From: Paraburkholderia sp. C35 | GTDB taxonomy: Bacteria; Pseudomonadota; Gammaproteobacteria; Burkholderiales; Burkholderiaceae | Assembly: GCF_003121405.1 (NCBI RefSeq) | Contig: NZ_QBUY01000059.1 | Location: 1 to 50,478, forward strand | Direction: 5' to 3' | DNA: 50,478 nucleotides | Shown: positions 17,149 to 25,621 of the stretch, piece by piece | Position numbering within the stretch: the first letter of the stretch is position 1 | How the letters are laid out: each line of letters opens with the position of its first letter | Program-made: the position numbers and the translations under genes | Notes under the pieces: generated by a model | The model's database searches: none | Told to the model about the DNA's origin: nothing | Seen by the model: the letters and a program-made list of their open reading frames with translations, nothing else

Positions 17149-18098
17149 CAGGCATGACTGGCATGACTGATGTGCTGACCGAAGACGCGCTTCCCGCGTC
17201 GCCCTTGCTGCTGACGAGCGGCGCATCCATCGACGCCTTCTGCGACGCGCTATGGCTCGAGCACGGCCTCGCGCGCAATACGCTCGACGCGTACCGCCGC
17301 GACTTGCGGCTGTTCTCCGAATGGCTCGCGAGCGCCCGCAACGCATCGCTCGATACCGCCAGCGAAGCCGATCTGAACACCTACAGCGTCGTGCGCTCGG
17401 CCGACAAGTCGACTTCGGCGAACCGGCGCCTGTCGGTGTTTCGCCGCTATTACGCGTGGGCGGTGCGCGAGCATCGGGCGTCGGCGGACCCGACCTTGCG
17501 CATCCGCTCGGCCAAGCAGGCGCCGCGTTTTCCGTCGACGCTGACGGAAGCGCAAGTCGAAGCGCTACTCGGCGCACCCGATGTGACGACGCCGCTGGGC
17601 CTGCGCGACCGCACCATGCTGGAACTGATGTACGCGAGCGGCTTGCGCGTCAGCGAACTGGTCACGCTGAAAACCGTGGAAGTGGGCCTGAACGAAGGCG
17701 TCGTGCGCGTGATGGGCAAGGGCTCGAAAGAGCGGCTGATTCCGTTCGGCGAAGAAGCGCATGGCTGGATCGAACGCTATCTGCGCGAGTCGCGCCCGGC
17801 GCTGCTCGGTCAGCGTGCCACCGATGCACTATTCGTCACCTCGCGCGCCGAAGGCATGACGCGCCAGCAGTTCTGGAACATCATCAAGCGCCACGCGATG
17901 ACGGCGCATGTGCACGCGCCGCTGTCGCCACATACGCTGCGCCATGCGTTCGCGACGCATCTGCTGAACCACGGTGCGGACTTGCGCGTGGTGCAGCTGC
18001 TGCTTGGCCACACGGATATCTCGACCACGCAGATCTACACGCACGTCGCCCGGGAGCGGCTGAAGACGCTGCACGCCGCGCATCATCCTCGCGGCTGA
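17145..18098 (+). CDS. xerD: Site-specific tyrosine recombinase XerD
   Basis: Recombinase that, with XerC, resolves chromosome dimers at dif under FtsK control. The 317-residue protein has an N-terminal SAM-like core-binding domain (FCDALWLEHGLARNTLDAY) and a C-terminal catalytic domain. The catalytic residues are visible: Arg in YASGLRVSELVTL, Lys in GKGSKERLIPF, His and Arg in SPHTLRHAFATHLLNHGA, His in LLGHTDISTTQIY, and the nucleophile Tyr in QIYTH. The ATG overlaps the ogt stop (ATGA), implying coupled translation; ATGs at 17154 and 17163 are alternatives. Confidence 0.95.
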   Translation: MTGMTGMTDVLTEDALPASPLLLTSGASIDAFCDALWLEHGLARNTLDAYRRDLRLFSEWLASARNASLDTASEADLNTYSVVRSADKSTSANRRLSVFRRYYAWAVREHRASADPTLRIRSAKQAPRFPSTLTEAQVEALLGAPDVTTPLGLRDRTMLELMYASGLRVSELVTLKTVEVGLNEGVVRVMGKGSKERLIPFGEEAHGWIERYLRESRPALLGQRATDALFVTSRAEGMTRQQFWNIIKRHAMTAHVHAPLSPHTLRHAFATHLLNHGADLRVVQLLLGHTDISTTQIYTHVARERLKTLHAAHHPRG

Positions 18099-18118
18099 GT
18101 TCACGCGGCTGAGTTCAC
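18091..18118. repeat. Tandem 14-bp duplication at the end of xerD
   Basis: GCGGCTGAGTTCAC occurs twice in tandem, followed by GCGG. The first copy contains the xerD stop codon, so the second copy is a relic of a duplication that left the protein unchanged. Confidence 0.85.
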
Positions 18119-18135
18119 GCGGTTCGGCGCGCGGC

Positions 18136-19707
18136 TCAGATGAGATCGCGCAGCCGGTGCTTGAGAATCTTCCCCGTCGATGCCGCCGGCAACGCCGCAA
18201 GCACCTTGATTTCGGCGGGCCGTTTGTATGGCGCAAGGCGCGCTTCGCACCACACGGCGAGATCGGCGGGCGTGACACGTGCGCCGCCCGCCAGTTCGAC
18301 GAATGCCACGACTTCCTCGTTGCCTTCGACGGCACGGCCGATCACCGCCGATTGCACGACCTCGGGATGCGCATTCAGCACATGCTCGACTTCGGCCGGG
18401 TACACGTTGAAGCCCGAGCGAATGATCAGTTCCTTGCTGCGCCCGGCGATATGCAACGCGCCGTCGGCATCCTGGCGGGCGAGGTCGCCCGTTTTCAGCC
18501 AGCCATCTTCGGTGACGGCGGCCTGCGTCTGCTGCGGATTGCGGTAGTAGCCAAGCATCACGTTCGGCCCGCGCACCCACAGTTCGCCCACTTCACCTTG
18601 CGCGACATCGACACCGTCGAGTCCGACAAAACGCACTTCGATACCCGGTATGGCCTGGCCGACGGAGCAGTCGGCGCGCGGTGCTTCGAGCATCGTTTGA
18701 GAAACGGTGGGACTGCTCTCGGTCATGCCGTAGCCGTTGTGAAGCACGACGCGGTACACGCTTTCGACGCGCGCCTTCAATGCGGCGTCGAGCGGCGAGC
18801 CGCCGGAGTAGGCGAAGCGCAAGCGCGGCGCGGACCACGGCAATCCCTGCGCCTGCAGGTATTCGAGTAGCTTGGCGTGCATCGCGGGCACGCCCTGGAA
18901 AATCGACACGCCTTCATCGGCCAGCGCGCGACGCACGGCGTCCGGCGCATAGCGCGGCGCGAGCCTGAGCGTCGCGCCCGCGTACAGGCTGCCGAGGCAC
19001 ACCGACGCGAGGCCGTACACGTGCGAGATCGGCAGCACCGCATAGACCACGTCGTCGGCGTTGACCCGTCTTAGCGTGCTCGACATCGCCGCGATAAAAA
19101 GCAGGTTGCGGTGCGACAGCATCACGCCTTTCGGCGAGCCCGTCGTGCCTGTCGTGTAGATCAGCGCGGCGCACTGGCGGTCGCTGGCGAGTTCGACGGG
19201 TTCGACTTGCGCGGTTTCGTCGAGCGTAAAGGCCCATTCACCGATGTCGATCCCGATGCTCTGCGCCGGTCGAGCGCCGTGACGCCCAGCGTGTTGTCGG
19301 GCATCCGGCGAGGCTTCCACCGCGTAAGCGACTACACGCGGCTGCGCGTGCGCGCGGATCGCATCGAGTTCGGCAGCCGACAGCCGGGCGTTCGACACCA
19401 GCGCCCACGCGTCGAGTTGCGCGACGGCGAACAGCAGCACGATCTGCACGATGCTGTTCTCCGCGACGATCATCACGCGGTCGCCGGCGCGCACGCCTTG
19501 CGCGGCGAGCTGCCCGGCGACGGCATCGACGGCTTCGACGAGCTGCGCGCGCGTCAGACGCCGCGAGTCTTCGATCAGCGCCGTATGCTGCGGATCGCGT
19601 GCGGCGATGAGCCGGGGAATACCGGCGATACGGTCGGGGAGCGCGGCGAGCAACGTGGCAACATCGATCTCGTGCGCGCCGTCATGCGGAAGCTGGGCTG
19701 GATTCAA
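18136..19707 (-). CDS. AMP-dependent acyl-CoA synthetase (class I adenylate-forming)
   Basis: Ligase that activates a carboxylic acid through an acyl-adenylate to its CoA thioester. The 523-residue protein shows the ANL superfamily motifs in order: P-loop-like YTTGTTGSPKGVMLSH near residue 190, NGYGMTESSP in the middle, GWLKTGDLARQDADG, GRSKELIIRSGFNVYPAEVE at the domain hinge, and the C-terminal catalytic lysine in ASTGKILKH. Substrate (medium/long-chain or aromatic) cannot be decided. It converges with xerD and diverges from ybaK; it is not near the beta-oxidation island. Confidence 0.88.
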   Translation of the reverse strand: MNPAQLPHDGAHEIDVATLLAALPDRIAGIPRLIAARDPQHTALIEDSRRLTRAQLVEAVDAVAGQLAAQGVRAGDRVMIVAENSIVQIVLLFAVAQLDAWALVSNARLSAAELDAIRAHAQPRVVAYAVEASPDARQHAGRHGARPAQSIGIDIGEWAFTLDETAQVEPVELASDRQCAALIYTTGTTGSPKGVMLSHRNLLFIAAMSSTLRRVNADDVVYAVLPISHVYGLASVCLGSLYAGATLRLAPRYAPDAVRRALADEGVSIFQGVPAMHAKLLEYLQAQGLPWSAPRLRFAYSGGSPLDAALKARVESVYRVVLHNGYGMTESSPTVSQTMLEAPRADCSVGQAIPGIEVRFVGLDGVDVAQGEVGELWVRGPNVMLGYYRNPQQTQAAVTEDGWLKTGDLARQDADGALHIAGRSKELIIRSGFNVYPAEVEHVLNAHPEVVQSAVIGRAVEGNEEVVAFVELAGGARVTPADLAVWCEARLAPYKRPAEIKVLAALPAASTGKILKHRLRDLI

Positions 19708-19847
19708 CGGTGTCTCCTACATGAACGGTCTCGACACAAGCGGCGGTTGCATGCGCTCGCGCCAGAGCAGTTTCGAACGATCGTGCCACAGCCTCGAGGT
19801 CCGCACAATTGGCCGTTCGGCCGATGGCCGGCGTTTCGTGCCGCCAT

Positions 19848-19859
19848 TACAATGCGCCG
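19848..19859 (+). promoter_or_regulatory. -10-like box abutting the ybaK start
   Basis: TACAAT at 19848-19853 ends six bases before the ATG, placing the expected transcription start on the start codon. No Shine-Dalgarno sequence is present. The -35 region is weak (TGGCCG). Prediction only. Confidence 0.45.
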
Positions 19860-20351
19860 ATGAGCAAATCCAGACACGTTTCCGAAACCCCTGCCACGCA
19901 GTTCCTGCGTCGTCACAAGGTCGAATTCGGCGAGCATCCGTACGACTATGTCGACCACGGCGGCACGGGCGAATCGGCGCGGCAGCTTGGTATCGACGAG
20001 CATCATGTGGTCAAGACGCTGGTCATGGAAGACGAGCACGCCAAGCCGCTGATCGTGCTGATGCACGGCGACCGCACGGTGTCGACCAAGAACCTCGCGC
20101 GGCAGATCGGCGCAAAACGCGTCGAGCCGTGCAAGCCGGAAGTGGCGAGCCGGCATTCGGGTTACATGATCGGCGGCACGTCGCCTTTCGGCACGAAGAA
20201 GGCGATGCCCGTCTACATCGAATCGACCATACTCGCACTCGATACTATCTATATCAACGGTGGGCGGCGCGGCTTTCTGGTCAGCATCGCGCCTGGCGTG
20301 GTGATGTCGCTGCTGGCCGCGAAGCCGGTGGAATGCGCGATCGACGAATGA
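19860..20351 (+). CDS. ybaK: Cys-tRNA(Pro) deacylase (YbaK/EbsC family)
   Basis: Editing enzyme that hydrolyses cysteine mischarged on tRNA-Pro by prolyl-tRNA synthetase. The 163-residue protein has the YbaK core: TPATQFLRRHKVEFGEHPYD, then VVKTLVMEDE, the catalytic-lysine region GDRTVSTKNLARQIGAKRVE and the glycine-rich GYMIGGTSPFGTKK. INGGRRGFLVSIAPGVV closes the domain. The start MSKSRHVSETPA lacks a ribosome site but sits directly after a TACAAT box. Divergent from the acyl-CoA synthetase gene. Confidence 0.93.
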   Translation: MSKSRHVSETPATQFLRRHKVEFGEHPYDYVDHGGTGESARQLGIDEHHVVKTLVMEDEHAKPLIVLMHGDRTVSTKNLARQIGAKRVEPCKPEVASRHSGYMIGGTSPFGTKKAMPVYIESTILALDTIYINGGRRGFLVSIAPGVVMSLLAAKPVECAIDE

Positions 20352-20496
20352 TTTTTGCGGTTGTGGAAGCGCGTGGAGGGTTCGGTAGAATGTGCGCCGT
20401 TGCGTCGGCGTGGTTTGCGTCGGCACATTTTGCAAATGCGGCGCCTGGAGACCAGCGTCGCCTGGTACGCTTTCGGACACTGATAAGAGTTTCAAC

Positions 20497-21129
20497 ATGG
20501 AAAACCTGATTGTCGCCGTCGTGGCTTATCTGATCGGCTCGGTGTCGTTTGCCGTGGTCGTCAGCGCAGCGATGGGACTGGCCGATCCGCGCTCGTACGG
20601 CTCGAAGAACCCCGGCGCGACCAATGTGCTGCGCAGCGGCAACAAGAAAGCCGCCATCCTCACGCTGATCGGTGACGCCTTCAAAGGCTGGCTGGCCGTG
20701 TGGCTGACGGGGAATTTCTCGGCGAACTTCGGCCTCGACGATACGTCGGTCGCGATTGCCGCGATCGCCGTGTTCCTCGGCCATCTGTATCCGGTTTTCT
20801 TCCGCTTCAAAGGCGGCAAGGGCGTCGCGACGGCAGCGGGCGTGCTGCTGGCGATCAACCCCATACTCGGCATTGCGACGCTGGCCACCTGGCTGATCGT
20901 CGCGTTCTTCACGCGATACTCGTCGCTGGCGGCGCTGTGCGCGGCAATCTTCGCGCCGCTGTTCGACGGCTTTCTGTTCGGCGCGAACGTGATTGCCGTG
21001 GCGATCGTCGCGATGAGCGCGCTGCTGATCTGGCGTCACCGCGCGAATATCGCGAAGCTGGTGGCAGGGCAGGAAAGCCGCATCGGCGACAAGAAGAAAG
21101 CGCAGGCGCAGGCTTCGAACAAGCAGTAA
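20497..21129 (+). CDS. plsY: Glycerol-3-phosphate acyltransferase PlsY
   Basis: Integral membrane enzyme that transfers acyl groups from acyl-phosphate to glycerol-3-phosphate, making lysophosphatidate for phospholipid synthesis. The 210-residue protein opens with a transmembrane helix (LIVAVVAYLIGSVSFAVVV). The active-site loops SYGSKNPGATNVLRSGNKK and LGHLYPVFFRFKGGKGVATA follow, with further hydrophobic helices. The start at 20497 is chosen because it gives the standard N-terminus; the longer ORF from 20392 has no family match. Confidence 0.95.
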   Translation: MENLIVAVVAYLIGSVSFAVVVSAAMGLADPRSYGSKNPGATNVLRSGNKKAAILTLIGDAFKGWLAVWLTGNFSANFGLDDTSVAIAAIAVFLGHLYPVFFRFKGGKGVATAAGVLLAINPILGIATLATWLIVAFFTRYSSLAALCAAIFAPLFDGFLFGANVIAVAIVAMSALLIWRHRANIAKLVAGQESRIGDKKKAQAQASNKQ

Positions 21130-21225
21130 GCGTGAGGCAGGCGGCACGCAGCCTTGTGTCGCGCTGTCTCGCAGGCCGCGCCGCGCCATCATGCGCCGCC
21201 GCACGGGCCGCGCATCACACGCCTG

Positions 21226-21711
21226 TCAATCGCGGAAGTTGTTGAAGTCGAGCGGCGTGTCCGTCACGTCCTTGCGCAGCATGGCGATCGCGCTTTGCAG
21301 ATCGTCGCGCTTGGTGCCCGTCACGCGCACCGCGTCGCCCTGGATGCTCGCCTGAACCTTGATCTTGCTGTCTTTCACAAGCCTGACGATCTTCTTCGCC
21401 AGATCGCCCGACACACCCTTCTTCACGGTGACGACCTGCTTGACCTTGTCGCCGCCGATCTTCTCGATCTTGCCGTACTCGAGGAAGCGCACGTCCACGT
21501 TGCGCTTCGCCATTTTCGACACCAGCACGTCCTTCACCTGACCGAGCTTGAATTCATCGTCGGCGAACGCGGTCAGTTCGCGTTCCTTTTGCTCGACGCG
21601 GGCGTCCGAGCCTTTGAAGTCGAAGCGCGTCGAGATTTCCTTGTTGGATTGCTCGATGGCGTTCTTCACTTCGATCATGTTGGCTTCGCTGACTACGTCA
21701 AACGATGGCAT
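21226..21711 (-). CDS. yajQ: YajQ family nucleotide-binding protein (UPF0234)
   Basis: A 161-residue protein starting MPSFDVVSEANMIEV, with GGGAGAAAG directly upstream. The sequence has the two ferredoxin-like repeats of the YajQ family, recognisable from STRFDFKGSDA, GKIEKIGGDKVKQVV and VKDSKIKVQASIQGDAVRVTG. Family members bind RNA, nucleotides or cyclic di-GMP; in Xanthomonas a homologue acts as a c-di-GMP receptor. Function here is not determined. It is divergent from murB and convergent with plsY. Confidence 0.93.
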   Translation of the reverse strand: MPSFDVVSEANMIEVKNAIEQSNKEISTRFDFKGSDARVEQKERELTAFADDEFKLGQVKDVLVSKMAKRNVDVRFLEYGKIEKIGGDKVKQVVTVKKGVSGDLAKKIVRLVKDSKIKVQASIQGDAVRVTGTKRDDLQSAIAMLRKDVTDTPLDFNNFRD

Positions 21712-21771
21712 TGCTTTCTCCCATTTATTTCGGCGCGGGGCGGCGCGCAAGGCTGCGCGCGACGCACTCGC

Positions 21772-21777
21772 TATAAT
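21772..21777 (+). promoter_or_regulatory. -10 box upstream of murB
   Basis: A perfect TATAAT whose predicted transcription start lies near 21784, giving a leader of about 96 nt before the murB ATG. No strong -35 element was identified. Confidence 0.45.
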
Positions 21778-21879
21778 CACGGACCGGTGTCATTTTACCG
21801 ACGCCTTCCCCTTTTGCCCAAAACTCGCGCGGGCTACGTCTTTCGCGCGGGCCGAATCGGGCGCTTGCCAGAACTGCTG

Positions 21880-22920
21880 ATGTCGCAAATCGTTCCACTC
21901 CCGTTTATCGCCGATTTCCCGCTGAAACCGCACAACACGTTTGGTTTTGACGTGCGGGCGAAGCTGGCATGCCGTATCGAAAGCGAGGCGCAACTGCTTG
22001 CCGCCGTGCGCGATCCACGTGCCGCGGGCCAGAAGCGGCTCATGCTGGGCGGCGGGAGCAACGTCGTGCTGACGGGCGATTTCGACGGCCTGGTGCTGCT
22101 GATCGGCTTGCGTGGCCGCACGCTGGTCCGCGAAGACGATGACGCGTGGTACGTCGAGGCGGCTGCCGGCGAGAACTGGCACGAGTTCGTCGCGTGGACG
22201 CTTGCAGAGGGCATGCCCGGCCTCGAAAACCTCGCGCTGATTCCGGGCACGGTGGGCGCGGCGCCGATCCAGAACATCGGTGCTTACGGGCTGGAAATGT
22301 GCGAGCGCTTCGCGTCGTTGCGCGCGATCGAGCTTGCCACGGGCGAAACCGTCGAACTCGATGCCGATGCATGCCGCTTCGGCTATCGCGACAGCTTCTT
22401 CAAGCGGGAAGGGCGCGAGCGCTTCGTGATCGTATCGGTGACGTTCAGGTTGCCGAAAGCCTGGGTGCCGCGCGCAGGTTACGCGGACATCGCACGCGAA
22501 CTGGCCGCCGTCGGTCTCGGCGATGTCACGCCGACGCCACAAGCCATTTTCGATGCCGTCGTCGCCGTGCGGCGTGCAAAGCTGCCGGATCCGCTCGCGC
22601 TGGGTAATGCGGGCAGCTTCTTCAAGAATCCTGTCGTGGACGCGGCACAGTTTGAAGCGTTGCTCGCGAAAGAGCCGGAACTCGTTTCATATCGTCAGGC
22701 AGATGGGCGCGTGAAGCTCGCAGCCGGCTGGCTGATCGACCGATGCGGCTGGAAAGGCCGTGCGCTGGGCGCTGCCGGCGTGCATGAGCGGCAGGCTCTG
22801 GTACTCGTGAATCGCGGCGGCGCGAGCGGGGCGGAAGTGCTGGCGCTTGCAAACGCGATCCAGCAGGACGTCGCACAGCGCTTCGGTGTGGATCTGGAGG
22901 CGGAGCCGGTTTGTCTGTGA
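21880..22920 (+). CDS. murB: UDP-N-acetylenolpyruvoylglucosamine reductase
   Basis: FAD enzyme that reduces the enolpyruvyl group to give UDP-N-acetylmuramate, a committed step of peptidoglycan synthesis. The FAD-binding stretch LMLGGGSNVVLTGDFDGLVL comes first, then IPGTVGAAPIQNIGAYG. The proton-donor serine region is GNAGSFFKNPV, and a C-terminal HERQALVLVN contains the catalytic Glu. The 346-residue length and the SFF motif fit type I MurB. The start MSQIVPLPF is family-typical. A strong terminator follows the gene. Confidence 0.96.
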   Translation: MSQIVPLPFIADFPLKPHNTFGFDVRAKLACRIESEAQLLAAVRDPRAAGQKRLMLGGGSNVVLTGDFDGLVLLIGLRGRTLVREDDDAWYVEAAAGENWHEFVAWTLAEGMPGLENLALIPGTVGAAPIQNIGAYGLEMCERFASLRAIELATGETVELDADACRFGYRDSFFKREGRERFVIVSVTFRLPKAWVPRAGYADIARELAAVGLGDVTPTPQAIFDAVVAVRRAKLPDPLALGNAGSFFKNPVVDAAQFEALLAKEPELVSYRQADGRVKLAAGWLIDRCGWKGRALGAAGVHERQALVLVNRGGASGAEVLALANAIQQDVAQRFGVDLEAEPVCL

Positions 22921-22937
22921 GACGACTGTATTCAGCA

Positions 22938-22968
22938 TAAAAAACGCCGGCTCGAAGCCGGCGTTTTC
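22938..22968. terminator. Bidirectional terminator between murB and argF
   Basis: Stem ACGCCGGC/GCCGGCGT with loop TCGAA, flanked by A-run and T-run, between converging genes. Confidence 0.88.
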
Positions 22969-22991
22969 GTTTGATCGCTTTGCTGCGAAGC

Positions 22992-23921
22992 TCAGTGATT
23001 CAGCTTGCCGAGCAGCAGGAATTCCATCAGCGCCTTCTGCACATGCAGACGGTTTTCCGCTTCGTCCCACACGACGCTCTGCGGCCCGTCGATCACTTCC
23101 GCGCTCACTTCCTCGCCACGATGTGCGGGCAGGCAGTGCATGAAGAGGGCGTCGCTGTTCGCACGCGACATCATGTCGGCATCGACGCACCAGTCGGCGA
23201 ACGCCTTCTTGCGCGCTTCGTTTTCGGCCTCGAAACCCATGCTGGTCCAGACGTCCGTGGTGACGAGATCGGCGCCCTTGCAGGCTTCGTTCGGATCGTC
23301 GAATTCTTCGAAGAAGGGTGCGCTTTCGTCCGCGACCAGCGCACGGTCGAGCTTGTAGCCCGGCGGCGTGGACAGGCGCAGTTTGAAGCCGAGAATCTGC
23401 GCGGCTTCGATCCACGTGTACAGCATGTTGTTCGCATCGCCGACCCACGCGACCGTCTTGCCGCGAATCGGCCCGCGATGCTCGTAGTACGTGAAGATGT
23501 CGGCCAGCACCTGGCACGGGTGATACTCGTTCGTCAGACCGTTGATGACGGGTACGCGCGAGTTTTCAGCAAAACGTTGAATGATGTCCTGGCCGAACGT
23601 GCGGATCATGATGATGTCGACCATCCGCGAGATCACCTGCGCTGCGTCTTCGATCGGCTCGCCGCGGCCCAGTTGCGTATCGCGCGTGCTCATGAAGACG
23701 GCGTGACCGCCGAGCTGGAAAATGCCCGCTTCGAACGACAGGCGCGTGCGCGTCGAGTTTTTCTCGAAGATCATCGCAAGCGTGCGGTCGTGCAGCGGAT
23801 GATACGTCTCGTAGTTCTTGAACTTGCGCTTCAGGATGCGCGCGCGTTCGAGCACGTACTCGTAGTCTTCCAGCGAGAAATCGTTGAACTGCAGATAGTG
23901 GCGGATTTTCTTGGCGGTCAT
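22992..23921 (-). CDS. argF: Ornithine carbamoyltransferase
   Basis: Cytoplasmic enzyme that joins carbamoyl phosphate and ornithine to citrulline in arginine biosynthesis. The 309-residue protein has the carbamoyl-phosphate motif FEKNSTRTRLSFE, the HPCQVLAD motif, the ornithine-binding loop DVWTSMGFE and the C-terminal MHCLPAHRGEEV. It is monocistronic, convergent with murB and divergent from the DUF3579 gene; the linkage to DUF3579 is conserved in Burkholderia as I recall. No ARG-box-like operator could be recognised upstream. Confidence 0.97.
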   Translation of the reverse strand: MTAKKIRHYLQFNDFSLEDYEYVLERARILKRKFKNYETYHPLHDRTLAMIFEKNSTRTRLSFEAGIFQLGGHAVFMSTRDTQLGRGEPIEDAAQVISRMVDIIMIRTFGQDIIQRFAENSRVPVINGLTNEYHPCQVLADIFTYYEHRGPIRGKTVAWVGDANNMLYTWIEAAQILGFKLRLSTPPGYKLDRALVADESAPFFEEFDDPNEACKGADLVTTDVWTSMGFEAENEARKKAFADWCVDADMMSRANSDALFMHCLPAHRGEEVSAEVIDGPQSVVWDEAENRLHVQKALMEFLLLGKLNH

Positions 23922-24396
23922 GAAACAAATACGGCGGATTCAGCCGGGCAGAGTTGCCGGACTGGGCCGCCGTTGTTTGTGGTAACTCAGTCCAGCATAA
24001 AGGATTTTGAATGTTTTGACGAGTCGGCCAAAAGGTATGTCCCACTTAGCGGAACCTGCAAAGGACTGTTCCAGGGTGCCTGTGTGCGGTGCGGAAAAAC
24101 CCTTGCTGCGCTATAATCTCAAAGTTTTCTCAAAGCCCGGCGGGCAGGCTCCACGCTTGCAGGACACGGCTTTCGCGCATTCCCAGGCGCTTGCAATCAG
24201 CGTCATGTGTGTGTCATCAGAGCTGCTGTCCGAGGTGCCTTCGCTGGCTTGCCGTGGCATGCGAACAGCGTGCTCTCGCTGCTGGTTCGCGTCGCCGCGA
24301 GACGTGCTCAAGTAGCGTTTCACACAGCATTTCAGGCAACATCCTTCGCGGGCTCTTTACCGGCAGATCGCTGGGCAGTCACACAGGGTTTCGTAC
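23922..24396. other. argF / DUF3579 intergenic region with long DUF3579 leader
   Basis: A 475-bp gap between divergent genes. A TATAAT at 24112-24117 on the + strand (weak -35 TGCGGA at 24089-24094) would give the DUF3579 gene a leader of about 273 nt. No coding frame in the leader looks real, no riboswitch or tRNA was recognised, and the leader has GC-rich segments that could fold. A small RNA or 5' regulatory element is possible but unproven. Confidence 0.45.
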
Positions 24397-24726
24397 ATGG
24401 CCGACACACCCCCAACCGAATATTTCATTCAAGGCATCACGTCGAGCGGGCGAAAGTTTCGTCCGAGCGACTGGTCGGAGCGGCTGGCGGGCGTGATGTC
24501 GTGTTACGGTCCGGGCGCGAAAGGGCCGAATGCCCGTCTTCAGTATTCTCATTACGTTCGCCCTACGCTGATCGGCGATCTGAAGGTCGTGATTCTGGAT
24601 TCGCGTTTGCGCGATATCGAGCCGATGGCCTTCGACTTCGTGATGAACTTCGCGAAAGACAACGATCTGCTCGTCACCGAAGCGTGCGAGCTGCCGCCGG
24701 AGCATGAGGCGCGCAAGCCCCGGTAA
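24397..24726 (+). CDS. DUF3579 domain-containing protein
   Basis: A small 109-residue protein of the beta-proteobacterial DUF3579 family, function unknown. The sequence carries FIQGITSSGRKFRPSDWSER, the segment YSHYVRPTLIGDLKVVILDS and DFVMNFAKDNDLLVTE, which I recognise from conserved homologues next to argF. No signal peptide, membrane segment or metal motif. It is preceded by an unusually long leader and followed by a good terminator, so it is monocistronic. Confidence 0.85.
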   Translation: MADTPPTEYFIQGITSSGRKFRPSDWSERLAGVMSCYGPGAKGPNARLQYSHYVRPTLIGDLKVVILDSRLRDIEPMAFDFVMNFAKDNDLLVTEACELPPEHEARKPR

Positions 24727-24755
24727 GGCGACGCAAGCCGGTACGAAGACAATAG

Positions 24756-24778
24756 AACCCGCATCGGCGGGTTTTTTT
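24756..24778 (+). terminator. Terminator after the DUF3579 gene
   Basis: Stem AACCCGC/GCGGGTT, loop ATCG, then a run of T to 24778. Confidence 0.9.
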
Positions 24779-24814
24779 GCGCCCTGCCGCTTGAGAAGGG
24801 GTGAGCGCAGACAA

Positions 24815-24840
24815 CAAAAAAGCCCGCAAAAGCGGGCTTT
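24815..24840 (-). terminator. Terminator of rpsT
   Basis: Stem AAAGCCCGC/GCGGGCTTT with loop AAAA; read on the minus strand the stem is followed by TTTTTT, so it ends the rpsT transcript. Confidence 0.88.
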
Positions 24841-24896
24841 CATGCGCAGCGGAAACAGGAAGCAGCCCGCGCGAGCGAGCTGCCGGATTCGTAAAT

Positions 24897-25175
24897 TTAC
24901 TGCGCTGCGGGCGCTTGCAGACCCTTGACGGCTGCAGCGAGGCGGCTCTTATGGCGAGCTGCCTTGTTCTTGTGAACGATTTTCTTGTCGGCAATGATGT
25001 CCAGCGTCTTCGCCGATGCCTTGAAGATTTCAGCGGCTTGCGCTGCGTCGCCGGCTTCGATTGCCTTGCGGACAGCCTTGACAGCCGTGCGGTACTTCGA
25101 GCGCAGCGCCGAGTTGTGCGAGTTTGCCTTGGCGGCTTGGCGGGCGCGCTTGCGTGCTTGTGCGGTATTAGCCAT
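24897..25175 (-). CDS. rpsT: 30S ribosomal protein S20
   Basis: Small-subunit ribosomal protein that binds 16S rRNA early in assembly. The 92-residue, very basic sequence starts MANTAQARKRARQAAKANSHN and has KYRTAVKAVRKAIEAGD and IHKN-type VHKNKAARHKSRL, all typical of S20. AAGGAA lies upstream of the ATG. A sigma-70 promoter at 25392-25363 gives a leader of about 180 nt; in E. coli S20 represses its own translation, which could apply here. Monocistronic with its own terminator. Confidence 0.98.
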   Translation of the reverse strand: MANTAQARKRARQAAKANSHNSALRSKYRTAVKAVRKAIEAGDAAQAAEIFKASAKTLDIIADKKIVHKNKAARHKSRLAAAVKGLQAPAAQ

Positions 25176-25362
25176 GACGGTTCCTTATCCTGTTCCTGTT
25201 TCCAGTACCTGCTTTCAGATGAAGGGCAGGCGCTGCTTTTAGATCGAACCCTTGAGAGCGATTGCTCAAGGGCGCAAATAGACAAACGAAACTACGTGGA
25301 ATCCCGCTCGTTTTGGCTCATGTTAAGCGAGGCAGAACGGTTAGCGAGCTTCGAAACCGGCG

Positions 25363-25392
25363 ATTATAGCAACAAAATCAGATACGTGGCAA
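25363..25392 (-). promoter_or_regulatory. Sigma-70 promoter of rpsT
   Basis: On the minus strand, -35 TTGCCA (25392-25387), an 18-nt spacer and a perfect -10 TATAAT (25368-25363), with transcription expected to start near 25356. Confidence 0.75.
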
Positions 25393-25606
25393 CCGCTGAG
25401 CAGGGACGCGTTGTACGCAAGCTGGCGCGAGCAATACGGTGAAAGGAAGCCTTTCCAGTACATCCAAGCCGCAGAGGCCCGGTCTGACGAGACATTTCCT
25501 CACAAATTCGTGCCCAAATCGAACGTCTTTGCTGCAAATCGGTCCCAAACGCTTCGAATTGCCACGAATCGTGCCCCTGACATGCTGAGCGCCCTGGACG
25601 CACCCG

Positions 25607-25621
25607 TATAATAAGCGCCCC
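25607..25621 (+). promoter_or_regulatory. -10 box just before murJ, possible leaderless start
   Basis: Perfect TATAAT at 25607-25612, then nine bases to the ATG. The predicted transcript has a 2-3 nt leader. There is no Shine-Dalgarno sequence in the gap (AAGCGCCCC). The -35 region is weak (TGCTGA, 18-nt spacing). Confidence 0.5.

Larger units (their letters stand above)
25176..25621. other. rpsT / murJ divergent intergenic region
   Basis: A 446-bp gap holding the rpsT promoter and leader on the minus strand and a -10 box directly before murJ on the plus strand. The roughly 200 bp between the two promoters show no recognisable gene or repeat. Confidence 0.5.
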
